DNA of 64,000 nucleotides, from the NCBI RefSeq assembly GCF_008124835.1, contig NZ_VNHW01000012.1, positions 1 through 64,000 on the forward strand. Direction: 5' to 3'. The notes under the pieces are model-generated. The model made no database searches, had not been told where the DNA came from, and was given only the letters and a program-made list of their open reading frames with translations. Positions 17,715-29,119 of the stretch are shown in pieces (the stretch's first letter is position 1; the number at the start of each line of letters is the position of its first letter). This stretch comes from Blastococcus xanthinilyticus. Its GTDB lineage: Bacteria; Actinomycetota; Actinomycetes; Mycobacteriales; Geodermatophilaceae. The position numbers and the translations under genes were made by a program.

Positions 17715-18209
17715 ATGGTTCCCAACGCTCCCTCGGCAGACGAAGGCGACGCAGCGGTCGCACCCCCACCCCGGGGTGTCCACCGGCCGCCGGCTGGTCA
17801 CGATCCGGCGCGTCCCCCGGGCGGCCCGGCCGCCACGGCTGCTGCTCCCTTGTCCGCCGCCGAGCTGGGCTTCCTCCGATCCGGGCGACTGCTGGGGCGC
17901 CTGGCCACCAGCGACGTCCACGGCCAGCCGCACGTGGTGCCGGTGGGCTGGCGCTACGACGAGCGGCTCGGCACGTTCGAGATCTCCGGCCGGGACTTCG
18001 CCGCCACCCGGAAGTACCGCAACGTCGTTGCCAACCCCAGGGCGGCGCTGGTCATCGACGACGTCCTGCCCCCGTGGCGCCCGCGCTGCGTCCACGTGCA
18101 GGGCCCCGCGCAGGCGGTCCCCGCCGACCTCGCCACCGGCGCCGAGGCCCTGATCCGGCTGACCCCCGCCAAGGTCACCTCCTGGGGGCTGGACGAGGAG
18201 GGGGCCTGA
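17715..18209 (+). CDS. PPOX-class F420-dependent family protein (TIGR04023-like)
   Basis: Split-barrel flavin or F420-binding protein of 164 residues. After a variable proline-rich N-terminal 45 residues comes the domain LSAAELGFLRSGRLLGRLAT, then HGQPHVVPVGWRYD, FAATRKYRNVVANPRAALVI and the closing LTPAKVTSWGLDEEG, which closely fits the TIGR04023 group. These proteins are thought to use F420H2 or FMN to reduce small molecules. AGGAGGCG eight bases upstream fixes ATG 17715. It is first in an apparent four-gene unit with a flavoprotein quinone reductase and two exporters, behind the candidate MarR operator, suggesting a stress or detoxification role. Confidence 0.85.
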   Translation: MVPNAPSADEGDAAVAPPPRGVHRPPAGHDPARPPGGPAATAAAPLSAAELGFLRSGRLLGRLATSDVHGQPHVVPVGWRYDERLGTFEISGRDFAATRKYRNVVANPRAALVIDDVLPPWRPRCVHVQGPAQAVPADLATGAEALIRLTPAKVTSWGLDEEGA

Positions 18210-18266
18210 CCGTCGGTTCCTGCGCGCGCCACCCCCTCGCCACCTCCCCGATCAAGGAGAACACCC

Positions 18267-18896
18267 ATGGCTCCTCGCGTCGCCGTCATCTACTATTCCG
18301 CCACCGGGCACACCCACCGCCTTGCCGAGGCGCTGGCCGCGGGAGCGGCCGAGGCCGGGGCCGAGGTCCGCCTGCGCCGGGTGCGCGAGCTGGCCCCCCA
18401 GGCCGCGATCGCCGGCAACCCCGCCTGGCAGGAACACGTCGCGGCGGCCTCCGCCGTGCCGGAGGCCGCGCTGGAGGACCTGGAGTGGGCCGAAGGCCTG
18501 GCCTTCGGTTCGCCGACCCGGTACGGGATGATCGCCGCCCAGCTCAAGCAGTTCCTGGACATGACCGGCCCGCTGTGGCAGCAGGGCGAGCTCGCCGACA
18601 AGGTCGTCACCTCCTTCACCGGCGCCTCGACCGCTCATGGCGGCCACGAGACGACCCTGCTGTCGCTGAGCGCGGTCTACGCCCACTGGGGTGCGGTGAT
18701 CGTCCCCCTCGGCTACACCGACCCGGCGGTGTTCGCCACCGGCAACCCCTACGGCTCGACCTGGCTGTCCGGCCGCGGGGAAGGGCCCGATCCGCTCACC
18801 CTGCGGGTCGCCGCGCACCAGGGGGCGCGCCTGGCGCGCTGGGCCGGCCGGGCCGTGCTCGACCCGGCGCCGGCCGATGCCCGAGCCGGTGCCTGA
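18267..18896 (+). CDS. WrbA-like NAD(P)H:quinone oxidoreductase
   Basis: Flavodoxin-fold protein of 209 residues. The FMN-phosphate loop is VIYYSATGHTHRLAEALAAG, followed by the second flavin loop FGSPTRYGMIAAQLKQFLD and the third, TSFTGASTAHGGHETTLLS, all diagnostic of WrbA-type quinone reductases, which make two-electron reductions of quinones and so avoid semiquinone radicals. A strong AAGGAGAA precedes the ATG. The 3' end overlaps the following MFS gene by 20 bp, so the two are coupled. Cluster context suggests response to quinone-like or electrophilic compounds. Confidence 0.9.
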   Translation: MAPRVAVIYYSATGHTHRLAEALAAGAAEAGAEVRLRRVRELAPQAAIAGNPAWQEHVAAASAVPEAALEDLEWAEGLAFGSPTRYGMIAAQLKQFLDMTGPLWQQGELADKVVTSFTGASTAHGGHETTLLSLSAVYAHWGAVIVPLGYTDPAVFATGNPYGSTWLSGRGEGPDPLTLRVAAHQGARLARWAGRAVLDPAPADARAGA

Positions 18897-20331
18897 GCGG
18901 GCGAGCGGGCGCCGCCCGGCGACCACCACCGTGGTCGGGCACCAGCAAGGGGGCGACCGGGCGGACCCGGGGGGCTGGCCGCTGGTGGCCGCCGCGGGGC
19001 TGGCGGTGTTCATGGCCATGCTCGACACCTACGTCGTCACCGTGGCACTGCCCAGCATCGGCGGGTCCTTCGGCGTGGGACCCGCAGGGCTCCAGTGGGT
19101 CGTCCTCGCCTACTTCCTGCCGATGGCGGCACTGGCGCTGCCCACCGGCAGGTGGCTGGACGGCGCCGGGCACCGGGCGGCCTTCCTGCTCGCGGTGGGC
19201 GGCTTCGCCGCGGCCAGCCTCGCGTGCGCGCTGACCGGCTCGCTGGGTGTGCTGCTGATCGCCCGTGCGGCTCAGGGCGTCTTCGCCGCGATGCTCACCG
19301 CGCTGACCCCGGTGCTGGTCACCGTCGCGGTCCGTCCGGAGGTGCGCGGCCGGGCCATGAGCGTCGTCGCCACGCTCGGTCCGCTCGGGGCGTTGAGCGG
19401 GCCGGCGCTGGGCGGCTGGCTGACCGAGGCGGCCGGCTGGCGCGCGTTGTTCCTGATCAACGTGCCGATCGGCGCGGTGCTGGCGGTGCTCGCGGTGCGC
19501 GCGCTCCCGGCCGGGGCCCGGCTGCGGTGGCCCGGTCGGAGCTGGGTGGCTGAAGCGGTGCTGCTCGGCGGGGCGGTCCTCGCGGTGGTCGGCGCACTGA
19601 CCCTGACCGTGCAGGCCGGAGCCGGATGGCTCGCGCTGACCGTGATCGCGGTGCCGCTGCTGGGGCTGTGGCGTCGCCTGCCCACCAGCGCCGCGCTGCT
19701 CGCCGTGGCCCGGGCCAGGCCGGTGCGTGGTGGTGTCCTCGCGCTGGCTCTGGCGTCCACCGGCACCAGCGCTGTGGTGTACCTCGTCCCCTTCTTCCTC
19801 ACTCGCCAGGCCGGTACCTCGCCGGGCGGCATCGGCCTCGCCCTGGCGGCGCTGCCGCTGGCCATGGTGGTGCTGGGTCCCCTCGGCGGCCTCCTCGCCG
19901 ACCGGGTGGGCGCCCACCGCGTCGCACTGGCCGGCGCTGTCGTCGTCGTCGCCGGGCTCGTCCTCCTCCTACCGCTGTCGACCGCCTGGGGCGCCGCGGA
20001 CCTGGCCTGGCGCCTGGCGGTCGTCGGGGCCGGCATGGCGGTGTTCGTCGGTCCCAACCAGACGCGGATCATGAGCGCGGCCCCGCCGTCGTCGCTGGCC
20101 ACCGCCGGCGGCGCCTCCGGGCTGGCCCGCAGCCTCGGGTTCGGCCTCGGGCCCGCGTTGGTCACCGCCGCCTGGGCCGGCGCGGGCTACACCCCGGCCG
20201 GCATGCGCCTGGCCGTCGTGCTGACCGCTGCCGCCGCGCTGGGCGCCGTCGTCGCGCTGGCCCTCACCGGTCCACGCTCGTCACGCCGGGCAACCGCCTT
20301 CCCCGGGCGCGCGAAGGATGCCGCATCGTGA
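18877..20331 (+). CDS. MFS drug-exporter-like transporter (DHA2 type)
   Basis: Integral membrane protein of 484 residues, probably with 14 helices like the EmrB/QacA (DHA2) group. The first helix carries FMAMLDTYVVTVALPSIGG with the acidic residue typical of DHA2, and motif C appears as LGPLGALSGPALGGWLTEAAG. Loops match MFS_1 patterns (LADRVGAHRVALAG). The start overlaps the end of the WrbA-like gene and its TGA overlaps the GTG of the next MFS gene. It probably exports the compound sensed by the upstream MarR protein, using the proton gradient; the substrate is not known. Confidence 0.88.
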   Translation: MPEPVPERASGRRPATTTVVGHQQGGDRADPGGWPLVAAAGLAVFMAMLDTYVVTVALPSIGGSFGVGPAGLQWVVLAYFLPMAALALPTGRWLDGAGHRAAFLLAVGGFAAASLACALTGSLGVLLIARAAQGVFAAMLTALTPVLVTVAVRPEVRGRAMSVVATLGPLGALSGPALGGWLTEAAGWRALFLINVPIGAVLAVLAVRALPAGARLRWPGRSWVAEAVLLGGAVLAVVGALTLTVQAGAGWLALTVIAVPLLGLWRRLPTSAALLAVARARPVRGGVLALALASTGTSAVVYLVPFFLTRQAGTSPGGIGLALAALPLAMVVLGPLGGLLADRVGAHRVALAGAVVVVAGLVLLLPLSTAWGAADLAWRLAVVGAGMAVFVGPNQTRIMSAAPPSSLATAGGASGLARSLGFGLGPALVTAAWAGAGYTPAGMRLAVVLTAAAALGAVVALALTGPRSSRRATAFPGRAKDAAS

Positions 20332-21578
20332 CGTGGTCCTCCGGTCGCGTCGCGGTCGGCCGCACCGGGCAGGTGGGCACCCCGACCACGGGGACCGGTC
20401 GGGGTGACACGTGGGCCCTCCGGATCCTGTTCGCCGCCAGTGCCGTCGGCGGCCTGGGCCAGTCCCTGGCCGGAGCGGCCGGCGCCCTGCTCGCCGTCCA
20501 GGTGAGTCGCTCCGAGGCGGTGGCCGGCCTGCCGCAGGCCGCCCTGGTCGCCGGTTCCGCCGGGGCCGCGCTGGGCCTGTCCCGGATCGCCGCTCGCCGC
20601 GGACGGCGGGCGTCCCTGGCCACCGGAGCCGGCGTCGCCCTGGCGGGCTGCGCCGCGGTGGTCGTCGCGGCCGCTGCCGCCAGCCTGCTCGGGCTCTTGG
20701 CCGGCAGCCTGCTGCTGGGAGCCGGCACCACCGCGGTCATGCTGGTCCGCTACGCCGCCGCCGACCTCGCCGGGGAGGGCTCGCGCGCCCGCGCCATGGC
20801 CTCGGTGCTGGTGGCCACCACCGTCGGTGCCGTCGTGGGCCCGAACCTGCTCGCACCCGCAGGCTCCCTGGCGATCTGGCTCGGCGTACCTGCCTTGAGC
20901 GGGGCCTACCTGCTGTCCGGCGCCGCCTTCGCCGTCGCCGGCCTCACCGTGATGGCCGGCCTGCCCGCTCCCGCCCGACCGGCAGCGCAGCCCGCCGCCG
21001 CGCTGCGCCCGCCGGACCGGCTCGGCCGGGACGGCGTGGTGGGTCTGGTGGTCCTGGGGATCGCCAATCTGGTGATGGTCGCGGTGATGACCATGGCGCC
21101 GGTCCAGCTGCACCACCTCGGCCACCCGATGACCTCGATCGGCGTGGTGGTCAGCGCGCACATCGCCGCCATGTTCGCCCCCTCCCCGCTCAGCGGAAGG
21201 CTCACCGACCGTCTCGGCGCTTCGCGGTCCGCCGGCATCGCCGGCATCTTGCTCGTCGCGGCCTCCCTCCTGGCAGTCGTCGGCGCGCACTCCCTGCCGG
21301 TGCTGGGTGCGGCGATGGTGCTGCTGGGTTCGGGGTGGAACCTGGCGCTGATCAGCGGCAGCGTGCTCCTCACCGCCGGCGCCCGCCCCGGCGACCGCCC
21401 CCGCCGAGAGGGGTGGGGCGAGGCAGGCATGGGCGTCGCCGCAGCGAGCGGCAGCGTGGCAGCCGGGCCCCTGACCGCAGGCGCCGGCTATGCGGCTCTC
21501 GCCGCCGCCGGTGCCGTCGTCGCCGCCTTCCTCCTTCCCGCCGTCCTCGCCCGGCCTCGCAGCCGGGCCGCGGAGTGA
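20328..21578 (+). CDS. MFS transporter, 12-helix type
   Basis: Second major facilitator protein of the cluster, 416 residues from the GTG that overlaps the previous stop (GTGA). About 12 hydrophobic segments are visible. The N-terminal half has LRILFAASAVGGLGQSLAGA and ARRGRRASLATGAG. The C-terminal half has SGRLTDRLGASRSAGIAG, a normal MFS loop with the conserved Gly, Arg and Asp, and LLGSGWNLALISGSVLL. It differs in type from the DHA2 protein beside it, so the two are unlikely to be a simple tandem duplication. Substrate unknown. About 200 bp without a gene follow. Confidence 0.85.
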   Translation: MTWSSGRVAVGRTGQVGTPTTGTGRGDTWALRILFAASAVGGLGQSLAGAAGALLAVQVSRSEAVAGLPQAALVAGSAGAALGLSRIAARRGRRASLATGAGVALAGCAAVVVAAAAASLLGLLAGSLLLGAGTTAVMLVRYAAADLAGEGSRARAMASVLVATTVGAVVGPNLLAPAGSLAIWLGVPALSGAYLLSGAAFAVAGLTVMAGLPAPARPAAQPAAALRPPDRLGRDGVVGLVVLGIANLVMVAVMTMAPVQLHHLGHPMTSIGVVVSAHIAAMFAPSPLSGRLTDRLGASRSAGIAGILLVAASLLAVVGAHSLPVLGAAMVLLGSGWNLALISGSVLLTAGARPGDRPRREGWGEAGMGVAAASGSVAAGPLTAGAGYAALAAAGAVVAAFLLPAVLARPRSRAAE

Positions 21579-21780
21579 CCCGTCCACCCGCGCAGGTCCC
21601 GCAGACGGGAGCGCGAGGTCACGGTCGACTGCCACCGATGTGCCCCGAGGGGTCTGCGGCCCGGTGACCGGATCGGTGGCCGGCGACGGGCGACCGACCA
21701 CGCGTCACGCCTCGGGGGGGCGGCGCAACTCGCCAGCAGGGGGGACGCGCCGCGTCCACCGCGCCCGCTAGCGTCGCGCT

Positions 21781-23451
21781 GTGAGCACTGACACGCACAC
21801 CCCCGAGGTCGACGTCGTCGTGGTGGGGGCGGGGCTCGCCGGCCTGGTCGCCACCGCCGAGCTGGCCGACGCCGGCAAGCGGGTGGTCCTGGTCGACCAG
21901 GAGCCCGAGGCGTCCCTGGGCGGGCAGGCGTGGTGGTCCTTCGGCGGGTTGTTCCTCGTCGACTCCCCGGAGCAGCGCCGGCTGCGGGTGCACGACTCCC
22001 TCGAGCTGGCCCGGCAGGACTGGTTCGGCACCGCCGGGTTCGACCGCGACACCGACCACTGGCCGCGGCGGTGGGCCGAGGCCTACCTGCAGTTCGCCGC
22101 CGGCGAGAAGCGCGCCTGGCTCAAGGAGCAGGGCGTCGGGTTCTTCCCGGTCGTCGGCTGGGCCGAGCGCGGCGGCTACACCGCCACCGGCCACGGCAAC
22201 TCGGTGCCGCGGTTCCACATCGTGTGGGGCACCGGGCCGGGGATCGTCGCGCCGTTCGAGCGGCGGGTGCGGGCCGCGGTCGAGGCGGGCCTGGTGGACC
22301 TGCGCTTCCGGCACCGGGTGTCCGAGCTCGTGGTCACCGATGGCGCCGTGACCGGCGTGCGCGGCGCCGTCCTCGAGCCGAGCGACGTCGCCCGCGGCGA
22401 GGCCAGCTCGCGGTCCGAGGTCGGCGAGTTCGCGATCGCCGCGCAGGCCGTCGTCGTCACCTCCGGGGGGATCGGCGGCAACCACGACCTGGTGCGGAAG
22501 AACTGGCCGGCCCGGCTGGGGCCGGCGCCGCAGCGGCTGCTCTCCGGCGTCCCGGCGCACGTCGACGGGCTGATGCAGGAGGCCACCGTCGCCGCCGGCG
22601 CCAGCATGGTCAACGGCGACCGGATGTGGCACTACACCGAAGGCATCGCCAACCACTCCCCGGTGTGGGCCCGGCACGGCATCCGGATCCTGCCCGGGCC
22701 GTCGTCGCTGTGGCTCGACGCGACCGGCCAGCGGCTCCCCGTGCCGCTGTTCCCGGGCTTCGACACCCTCGGCACGCTGGCCCACATCGGGACGACCGGC
22801 CACGAGCACACCTGGTTCGTCGCCACCCACAAGATCGTCGAGAAGGAGTTCGCCCTCTCGGGCTCCGAGCAGAACCCCGATCTCACCGGCAAGGACGTCA
22901 AGCTGCTGATGGGCCGGGTCAAGGCCGGTGTGTCGGGCCCGGTCCAGGCGTTCCTGGACAAGGGGGAGGACTTCGTCGTCGCCCGCACCCTGCCCGAGCT
23001 GGTCGCCGGCATGAACCGCGTCACCGGCGGCACGCCGGAGCTCGACCTCGCGCAGGTGGAGCGGGAGATCGTGGCCCGCGACCGGGAGATCGCCCACCCG
23101 TTCACCAAGGACCTGCAGGTCACCGCCATCCGCGGCGCCCGCAACTACCTCGGCGACAAGCTCATCCGCGTCGCCCCGCCGCACCGCATCCTCGACCCCG
23201 AGGCCGGGCCGCTCATCGCCGTCCGGCTCAACGTGATCACCCGCAAGAGCCTCGGCGGCCTGGAGACCGACCTGTCCGGCCGCGTGCTGCGCCCCGGCGG
23301 CGAGGTCTTCCCGGGGCTGTACGCGGCCGGGGAGGTCGCCGGGTTCGGTGGCGGAGGCGTGCACGGCTACCGCTCGCTGGAGGGCACCTTCCTCGGCGGC
23401 TGCCTGTTCTCCGGGCGCACCGCCGGCCGGGCGCTGGCGGCGGCCCTGTGA
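21781..23451 (+). CDS. FAD-binding dehydrogenase (KstD-like family)
   Basis: Flavoprotein of 556 residues. The dinucleotide fold is at the extreme N-terminus, [21 protein letters not shown], followed by an acidic [20 protein letters not shown]. The C-terminus has the FAD-closing [20 protein letters not shown] and [20 protein letters not shown]. This layout fits the COG3573-type FAD-binding dehydrogenases, relatives of fumarate reductase and 3-ketosteroid delta1-dehydrogenase. The actual substrate is unknown and annotation as a steroid enzyme would be unsafe. The GTG start follows a 200-bp intergenic region; the TGA overlaps the start of the next gene. Confidence 0.85.
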   Translation: MSTDTHTPEVDVVVVGAGLAGLVATAELADAGKRVVLVDQEPEASLGGQAWWSFGGLFLVDSPEQRRLRVHDSLELARQDWFGTAGFDRDTDHWPRRWAEAYLQFAAGEKRAWLKEQGVGFFPVVGWAERGGYTATGHGNSVPRFHIVWGTGPGIVAPFERRVRAAVEAGLVDLRFRHRVSELVVTDGAVTGVRGAVLEPSDVARGEASSRSEVGEFAIAAQAVVVTSGGIGGNHDLVRKNWPARLGPAPQRLLSGVPAHVDGLMQEATVAAGASMVNGDRMWHYTEGIANHSPVWARHGIRILPGPSSLWLDATGQRLPVPLFPGFDTLGTLAHIGTTGHEHTWFVATHKIVEKEFALSGSEQNPDLTGKDVKLLMGRVKAGVSGPVQAFLDKGEDFVVARTLPELVAGMNRVTGGTPELDLAQVEREIVARDREIAHPFTKDLQVTAIRGARNYLGDKLIRVAPPHRILDPEAGPLIAVRLNVITRKSLGGLETDLSGRVLRPGGEVFPGLYAAGEVAGFGGGGVHGYRSLEGTFLGGCLFSGRTAGRALAAAL

Positions 23452-24140
23452 GCAGTCCCTGGTCCGACCCCGGCACGCCGGCCGATCAGGGGCCGGCCTA
23501 CGCCGGTCCGCCGCCCACGGCACCCCCGCCGTACGGGTACGCGGCACCCGGCCCCTACGGCCAGCCCCCGTACGGGCAGGGCTACTACGGGCCACCGCCC
23601 GGGTACGGGCCGCCGCCCTACGGCTACCCCGGCGGCTACCCGGCCGCGCCGTACCCGGGCGGTCCGCCGCGCCGACCCGGGCAGGTGGTCGGCGCCGCGG
23701 TGCTGGGCTTCGTCCAGGCGCTGCTGGTGCTCATCGCGTCGCTCTACGTCTGGTTCTTCGCCTCGATCGCCGAGCTGGCGATCGCCGAGAGCCCCACGGC
23801 CGCCCCGGCGCAGGCGTACGAGTTCGCGCGGGAAGGCACCGTCCTGGCGGTCGTGCAGCTGCTGTCCGTGGTCCTGCTCGTGGCGGCCGGCATCCTCGCC
23901 CTCACCCGCCGCGCCCGGTACGCCTGGGGGCTGCTGGTCGGGGCCCTCGTGGCGCAGCTCGGGCTGGCGGCGTACTGGTGGGCGCAGCTCAACGACCTGC
24001 TCGGCCCCGCGGCCGGGGCGCAGGACGTCACCGGGGTGCTGGCCGCGCTCAGCCTGTTCTTCTCGGCGGCGCCGCTGGTCGCCCTGGGGCTGGTCCTGCT
24101 CGGCGGCGGACGGCGGTGGTTCACCGCCCCGCAGGGCTGA
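23448..24140 (+). CDS. Membrane protein with Pro/Gly/Tyr-rich N-terminus
   Basis: Unrecognised protein of 230 residues starting at the GTG that overlaps the upstream stop. The first about 75 residues are a low-complexity cytoplasmic tail of repeated PPYG, GPPP and YPGG units. Four membrane helices follow ([56 protein letters not shown] and [15 protein letters not shown]). Similar Pro/Tyr-rich tails are common on actinobacterial membrane proteins of unknown function and may phase-separate or bind partners, but nothing specific can be claimed. It precedes hisI by 26 bp on the same strand. Confidence 0.75.
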   Translation: MSSPWSDPGTPADQGPAYAGPPPTAPPPYGYAAPGPYGQPPYGQGYYGPPPGYGPPPYGYPGGYPAAPYPGGPPRRPGQVVGAAVLGFVQALLVLIASLYVWFFASIAELAIAESPTAAPAQAYEFAREGTVLAVVQLLSVVLLVAAGILALTRRARYAWGLLVGALVAQLGLAAYWWAQLNDLLGPAAGAQDVTGVLAALSLFFSAAPLVALGLVLLGGGRRWFTAPQG

Positions 24141-24166
24141 CCCGCGCGCACGGCACACTGGCGGGC

Positions 24167-24556
24167 ATGTCCGCCCGTGTCCCCACCGGTTCCGCGCCGG
24201 GCCCCGAGGTCGCCGCGCTCCTGCGCCGCGACCCGGCCGGCCTGGTCGCCGCCGTCGTCCAGCAGCACGACACCCGCGAGGTGCTCATGGTCGCCTGGAT
24301 GGACGACGAGGCGCTGCACCGCACCCTGACCACCGGCCGGGCCACCTACTGGTCGCGCAGCCGGCAGGAGTACTGGGTGAAGGGCGAGACCTCCGGCCAC
24401 CGCCAGTGGGTGCGCGAGGTGCGCCTGGACTGCGACGGCGACGCGCTGCTGCTGCTGGTCGACCAGGAGGGCCCCGCCTGCCACACCGGCGAGCGCAGCT
24501 GCTTCCACCGCGAGCTGCCCGCCGTCCAGGGGAGCGCGGCGGGGGTGCCGTCGTGA
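24167..24556 (+). CDS. hisI: Phosphoribosyl-AMP cyclohydrolase HisI
   Basis: Zinc enzyme of 129 residues that opens the purine ring of phosphoribosyl-AMP in histidine synthesis. It shows [20 protein letters not shown], the [20 protein letters not shown] core and the metal-binding cysteines in [29 protein letters not shown]. This is the stand-alone cyclohydrolase without the HisE pyrophosphohydrolase half, as usual in actinobacteria. ATG 24167 gives a normal length. The stop overlaps the trpE GTG (GTGA), coupling the histidine gene to the trp genes. Confidence 0.95.
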   Translation: MSARVPTGSAPGPEVAALLRRDPAGLVAAVVQQHDTREVLMVAWMDDEALHRTLTTGRATYWSRSRQEYWVKGETSGHRQWVREVRLDCDGDALLLLVDQEGPACHTGERSCFHRELPAVQGSAAGVPS

Positions 24557-26076
24557 GGTTCGGCGTCACCTCGCCGTCGCGCGCGGAGTTCGCGGCGCTC
24601 GACGGTGCGGTCGTCCCGGTCACCCGCCGGCTGCTCGCCGACGGCGAGACCGCCGTCGGCGTCTACCGCAAGTTGGCCGGCAACCGGCCCGGCACGGTGC
24701 TGCTGGAGTCGGCAGAGCAGGGCAAGCGCTGGGCGCGGTACAGCTTCGTCGGGGTGCGCAGCGCCGGCGTGCTCACCGAGGTCGACGGCCGCACCCGCTG
24801 GCTCGGCGACGAGGTCGCCGGGCTCGCCGACGACCTCCCGGCCGACCCGCTGCAGGCGGTGCGGGTGCTGGCCCGCCGGCTGCGCTCGCCGCGCACCGCG
24901 GGGCTGCCTCCGCTCACCGGCGGCCTCGTGGGCTACCTCGGGTACGACGTGGTGCGCCGGCTGGAACGGCTGCCGGAGACCAGCACCGACGACCTCGGCA
25001 TGCCCGAGCTGGCGATGATGCTGGTGACCGACCTGGCCGTCCTCGACCACTCCGACGGCTCGGTGCTGCTCATCGCCAACGTCCTGCGCGGGGCGGCGGC
25101 GGGCGACGCCGGCTACGACGACGCGGTCGCCCGGCTGGACGCCATGGCCGCCGCCCTGGTGGCGCCCAGCGCCCCGGCGGTCGCGGTGTTCGAGGCCGCC
25201 GACGCGCCGCCGGTGCGGAGCAACCTGGAGCCGGGCGCCTACGCCGCCGGGGTCGAGGCCATCCGCGAGCACATCCGGGCCGGTGACGCCTTCCAGGTGG
25301 TGCTGGCGCAGCGGTTCGAGCTGGAGACGCAGGTCGAGGCGCTCGACCTGTACCGGGTGCTGCGGGCGACGAACCCCTCGCCGTACATGTACCTGCTGCG
25401 GTTCGCCGGTCGCGAGTCGCCGTTCGACGTCGTCGGCTCCTCGCCCGAGGCGCTGGTGACGGTCACCGGCTCCTCCGCGGTCGTGCACCCGCCGGCCGGC
25501 ACCCGCCCGCGGGGGGCGACGCCCGAGGAGGACGTCCGGCTGGCCGACGGGCTGCTGGCCGACCCCAAGGAGCGCGCCGAGCACGTGATGCTGGTCGACC
25601 TCGCGCGCAACGACCTGGGCAGGGTCTGCGTGCCGGGCAGCGTGGAGGTGCCCGACTTCATGCGGGTCGAGCACTACAGCCACGTCATGCACCTGGTGTC
25701 GACCGTCGCCGGCGAGGTCAGCCCCGGGTGCGACGCCCTGGACGTCTTCGACGCCACGTTCCCCGCGGGCACCGTCTCCGGCGCGCCCAAGCCCAGCGCC
25801 ATGACGATCATCGAGCGGCTGGAGCCGACGCGGCGGGCGCTGTACGCCGGCACCGTCGGCTACCTGGACGCCAGCGGGGACATGGACATGGCGATCGCCA
25901 TCCGCACCGCCGTCCTGCACCAGGGGCGGGCCTACGTGCAGGCCGGCGCCGGGATCGTGGCCGACAGCGACCCGGCGACCGAGGAGGCCGAGACCCGGCA
26001 CAAGGCCCGCGCCGTGCTCTCCGCGATCGCCACCGCCGAGGGCCTGCGGGAGCTGCGCGGTCCGGAGGGCGGGTGA
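24553..26076 (+). CDS. trpE: Anthranilate synthase component I TrpE
   Basis: Chorismate-binding enzyme of 507 residues that makes anthranilate with an amidotransferase subunit (TrpG) not present in this window. Visible are the N-terminal regulatory element [20 protein letters not shown] (the LLES motif of the tryptophan site), [16 protein letters not shown], and the catalytic region with [65 protein letters not shown] and [11 protein letters not shown]. All key residues seem intact. It is coupled to hisI upstream and to the membrane protein gene downstream by 4-bp GTGA overlaps. Confidence 0.96.
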   Translation: MRFGVTSPSRAEFAALDGAVVPVTRRLLADGETAVGVYRKLAGNRPGTVLLESAEQGKRWARYSFVGVRSAGVLTEVDGRTRWLGDEVAGLADDLPADPLQAVRVLARRLRSPRTAGLPPLTGGLVGYLGYDVVRRLERLPETSTDDLGMPELAMMLVTDLAVLDHSDGSVLLIANVLRGAAAGDAGYDDAVARLDAMAAALVAPSAPAVAVFEAADAPPVRSNLEPGAYAAGVEAIREHIRAGDAFQVVLAQRFELETQVEALDLYRVLRATNPSPYMYLLRFAGRESPFDVVGSSPEALVTVTGSSAVVHPPAGTRPRGATPEEDVRLADGLLADPKERAEHVMLVDLARNDLGRVCVPGSVEVPDFMRVEHYSHVMHLVSTVAGEVSPGCDALDVFDATFPAGTVSGAPKPSAMTIIERLEPTRRALYAGTVGYLDASGDMDMAIAIRTAVLHQGRAYVQAGAGIVADSDPATEEAETRHKARAVLSAIATAEGLRELRGPEGG

Positions 26077-26693
26077 GCGCCACCTCCCGACGGGAGCTGG
26101 CCACCGCGGTCGCAGGAGGGGTGGTCGCCGGCGCGCTGGCGCTCTCCGCCGCGGGCCAGCAGTGGGCCGGGGTGACCGTCGAGCGCCGGGCGCCGTTCCC
26201 CCCGGTCGCCGGCGCGCTGTCGGGCACCGACGCGGCCCCGCTGGTGCCCGCCGCCGGGCTCGTCCTGCTGGCCGCGGCGCTCGCGCTCCTCGCGGTGCGC
26301 GGCGCCGGCCGGATCGCGGTCGGCGTGGCCATGGCGGCGGCCGGGGTCGCGCTGCTGTGGGCCGGCGTGCGGGTGCTCGCCGGGGGAGTGGCCGACGCCG
26401 CGGCGGACCTGCCGGGTTTCTCCGGCGGCGACGTGACCTCGACGGCGGTCGACGTCACGGTGGGCTGGCCGGCCCTGGCCGTCGTCGCGGGCGTCCTGGC
26501 CGCAGCGGTCGGCGTGCTCGTGGCCGTCCGCGGGCGCTCCTGGCCGGGCATGGGGCAGCGGTACGAGCGCAGCTCCGCGCCGGCGCGGGAGCGGTCGGCG
26601 GAGGACCGCGCCGACGACGCGTGGAAGGCACTGGACCGGGGCGAGGACCCCACCGACCCGGCTCCCGGTGCACCGGTGGACCGGCGGGCGTAG
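26073..26693 (+). CDS. Trp biosynthesis-associated membrane protein (TIGR02234)
   Basis: Membrane protein of 206 residues that occupies the conserved actinobacterial slot between trpE and trpC (Rv1610 position). It has about four hydrophobic helices: [59 protein letters not shown] and [19 protein letters not shown]. The C-terminal tail is charged, with RYERSS and [14 protein letters not shown], where the DxWxALDxGxDPT pattern is typical of the family. The molecular role is unknown; association with tryptophan synthesis rests on gene order. The GTG overlaps the trpE stop. Confidence 0.88.
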   Translation: MSATSRRELATAVAGGVVAGALALSAAGQQWAGVTVERRAPFPPVAGALSGTDAAPLVPAAGLVLLAAALALLAVRGAGRIAVGVAMAAAGVALLWAGVRVLAGGVADAAADLPGFSGGDVTSTAVDVTVGWPALAVVAGVLAAAVGVLVAVRGRSWPGMGQRYERSSAPARERSAEDRADDAWKALDRGEDPTDPAPGAPVDRRA

Positions 26694-26809
26694 TGGGACG
26701 GGCGGGAGCCGGAGGACCGGCCCCCGGGACCGGGCGGACCCGGCCCGCCTCTACAGTGGTCGCACCATCCGCCCGGTGCGGGATCGACGGACGAGAGGCA
26801 GCGGCGCGC

Positions 26810-26854
26810 ATGAGCATCTCCGGGACCTCGGCCGAAGGCGCGGCCACGCCGTGA
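26810..26854 (+). CDS. 14-residue mini-ORF coupled to trpC
   Basis: Short frame encoding [14 protein letters not shown], preceded by GAGAGGCAG at a plausible ribosome-binding distance and ending in a TGA that overlaps the trpC GTG start (GTGA). A TACAGT hexamer at 26752 could be a -10 element for it. It contains no Trp codon, so it is not a classical attenuator leader peptide. It may act by translational coupling, delivering ribosomes to the weak trpC start, or it may be the true N-terminus context of nothing at all. Support is positional only. Confidence 0.35.
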   Translation: MSISGTSAEGAATP

Positions 26855-27660
26855 CCGTCCTCGACGAGATCGTGGTCGGCGTCCGCGCCGATCTCGCCGC
26901 CCGGGAGGCCCTCCGGCCGCTCGAGGAGATCAAGGCCGCCGCCCGGGACGCCGCTCCCGCGCGCGACGCGCTGGCCGCCCTCCGGGCACCCGGGGTCGGG
27001 GTGATCGCCGAGGTGAAGCGACGCAGCCCCAGCAAGGGCGACCTGGCCGACATCGCCGATCCCGCGGCGCTGGCCCGCCAGTACGCCGCCGGTGGCGCCC
27101 GCGTCATCTCGGTGCTGACCGAGCGCCGGCGCTTCGGCGGCTCGCAGGCCGATCTCGCCGCGGTCCGGGCGGTCGTCGACGTCCCGGTGCTGTGCAAGGA
27201 CTTCGTGGTCAGCAGCTACCAGGTGCACGAGGCGAGGGCGTACGGGGCTGACGTCGTCCTGCTGATCGTGGCCGCGCTCGAGCAGAACGTGCTGCTCGGG
27301 CTGCTGGAGCGGGTCGAGTCCCTCGGCATGACCGCCCTGGTCGAGGTGCACACCGAGGCGGAGGCCGACCGCGCGATGGCCGCCGGCGCGTCGGTCATCG
27401 GCGTCAACGCCCGTGACCTCACCACGCTGGAGGTGGACCGGTCGACGTTCGAGCGGATCGCCCCCGGGCTGCCGTCGGAGGTCGTGAAGGTCGCCGAGTC
27501 CGGTGTCCGCGGCCCGCACGACCTGATCAGCTACGCCGCCGCCGGGGCCGACGCCGTCCTCGTGGGGGAGGGCCTGGTCACCGCCGGCGACGCCCGCCAG
27601 GCCGTCGCCGACCTGGTGACCGCCGGCGCGCACCCGGCGACCCCGCGCACCACCCGCTGA
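26851..27660 (+). CDS. trpC: Indole-3-glycerol phosphate synthase TrpC
   Basis: TIM-barrel enzyme of 269 residues that decarboxylates and cyclises CdRP to indole glycerol phosphate. Active-site marks are [20 protein letters not shown] (the catalytic lysine and substrate loop), [32 protein letters not shown] (second catalytic lysine), [27 protein letters not shown] and [14 protein letters not shown]. It is a single-domain enzyme with no TrpF fused, consistent with PriA supplying that activity. The GTG at 26851 overlaps the stop of a 14-codon frame. A 109-bp gap separates it from trpB. Confidence 0.96.
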   Translation: MTVLDEIVVGVRADLAAREALRPLEEIKAAARDAAPARDALAALRAPGVGVIAEVKRRSPSKGDLADIADPAALARQYAAGGARVISVLTERRRFGGSQADLAAVRAVVDVPVLCKDFVVSSYQVHEARAYGADVVLLIVAALEQNVLLGLLERVESLGMTALVEVHTEAEADRAMAAGASVIGVNARDLTTLEVDRSTFERIAPGLPSEVVKVAESGVRGPHDLISYAAAGADAVLVGEGLVTAGDARQAVADLVTAGAHPATPRTTR

Positions 27661-27769
27661 CCTCCCCGGGGGCGCCGCGGAAGCGCCCGACCACCCGTCC
27701 GGGGGTTCGTCGGCACGTCGGCCGCCACCCCTGCGCCACTCCCGGCGCCCGGCGCGGGACACTGGGCGC

Positions 27770-29115
<1,346 letters not shown>

Positions 29116-29119
<4 letters not shown>

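Noticed and set aside
26694-26850. Tryptophan attenuator upstream of trpC.
   Set aside because: The only short frame there has no Trp codons and no competing hairpins are evident.
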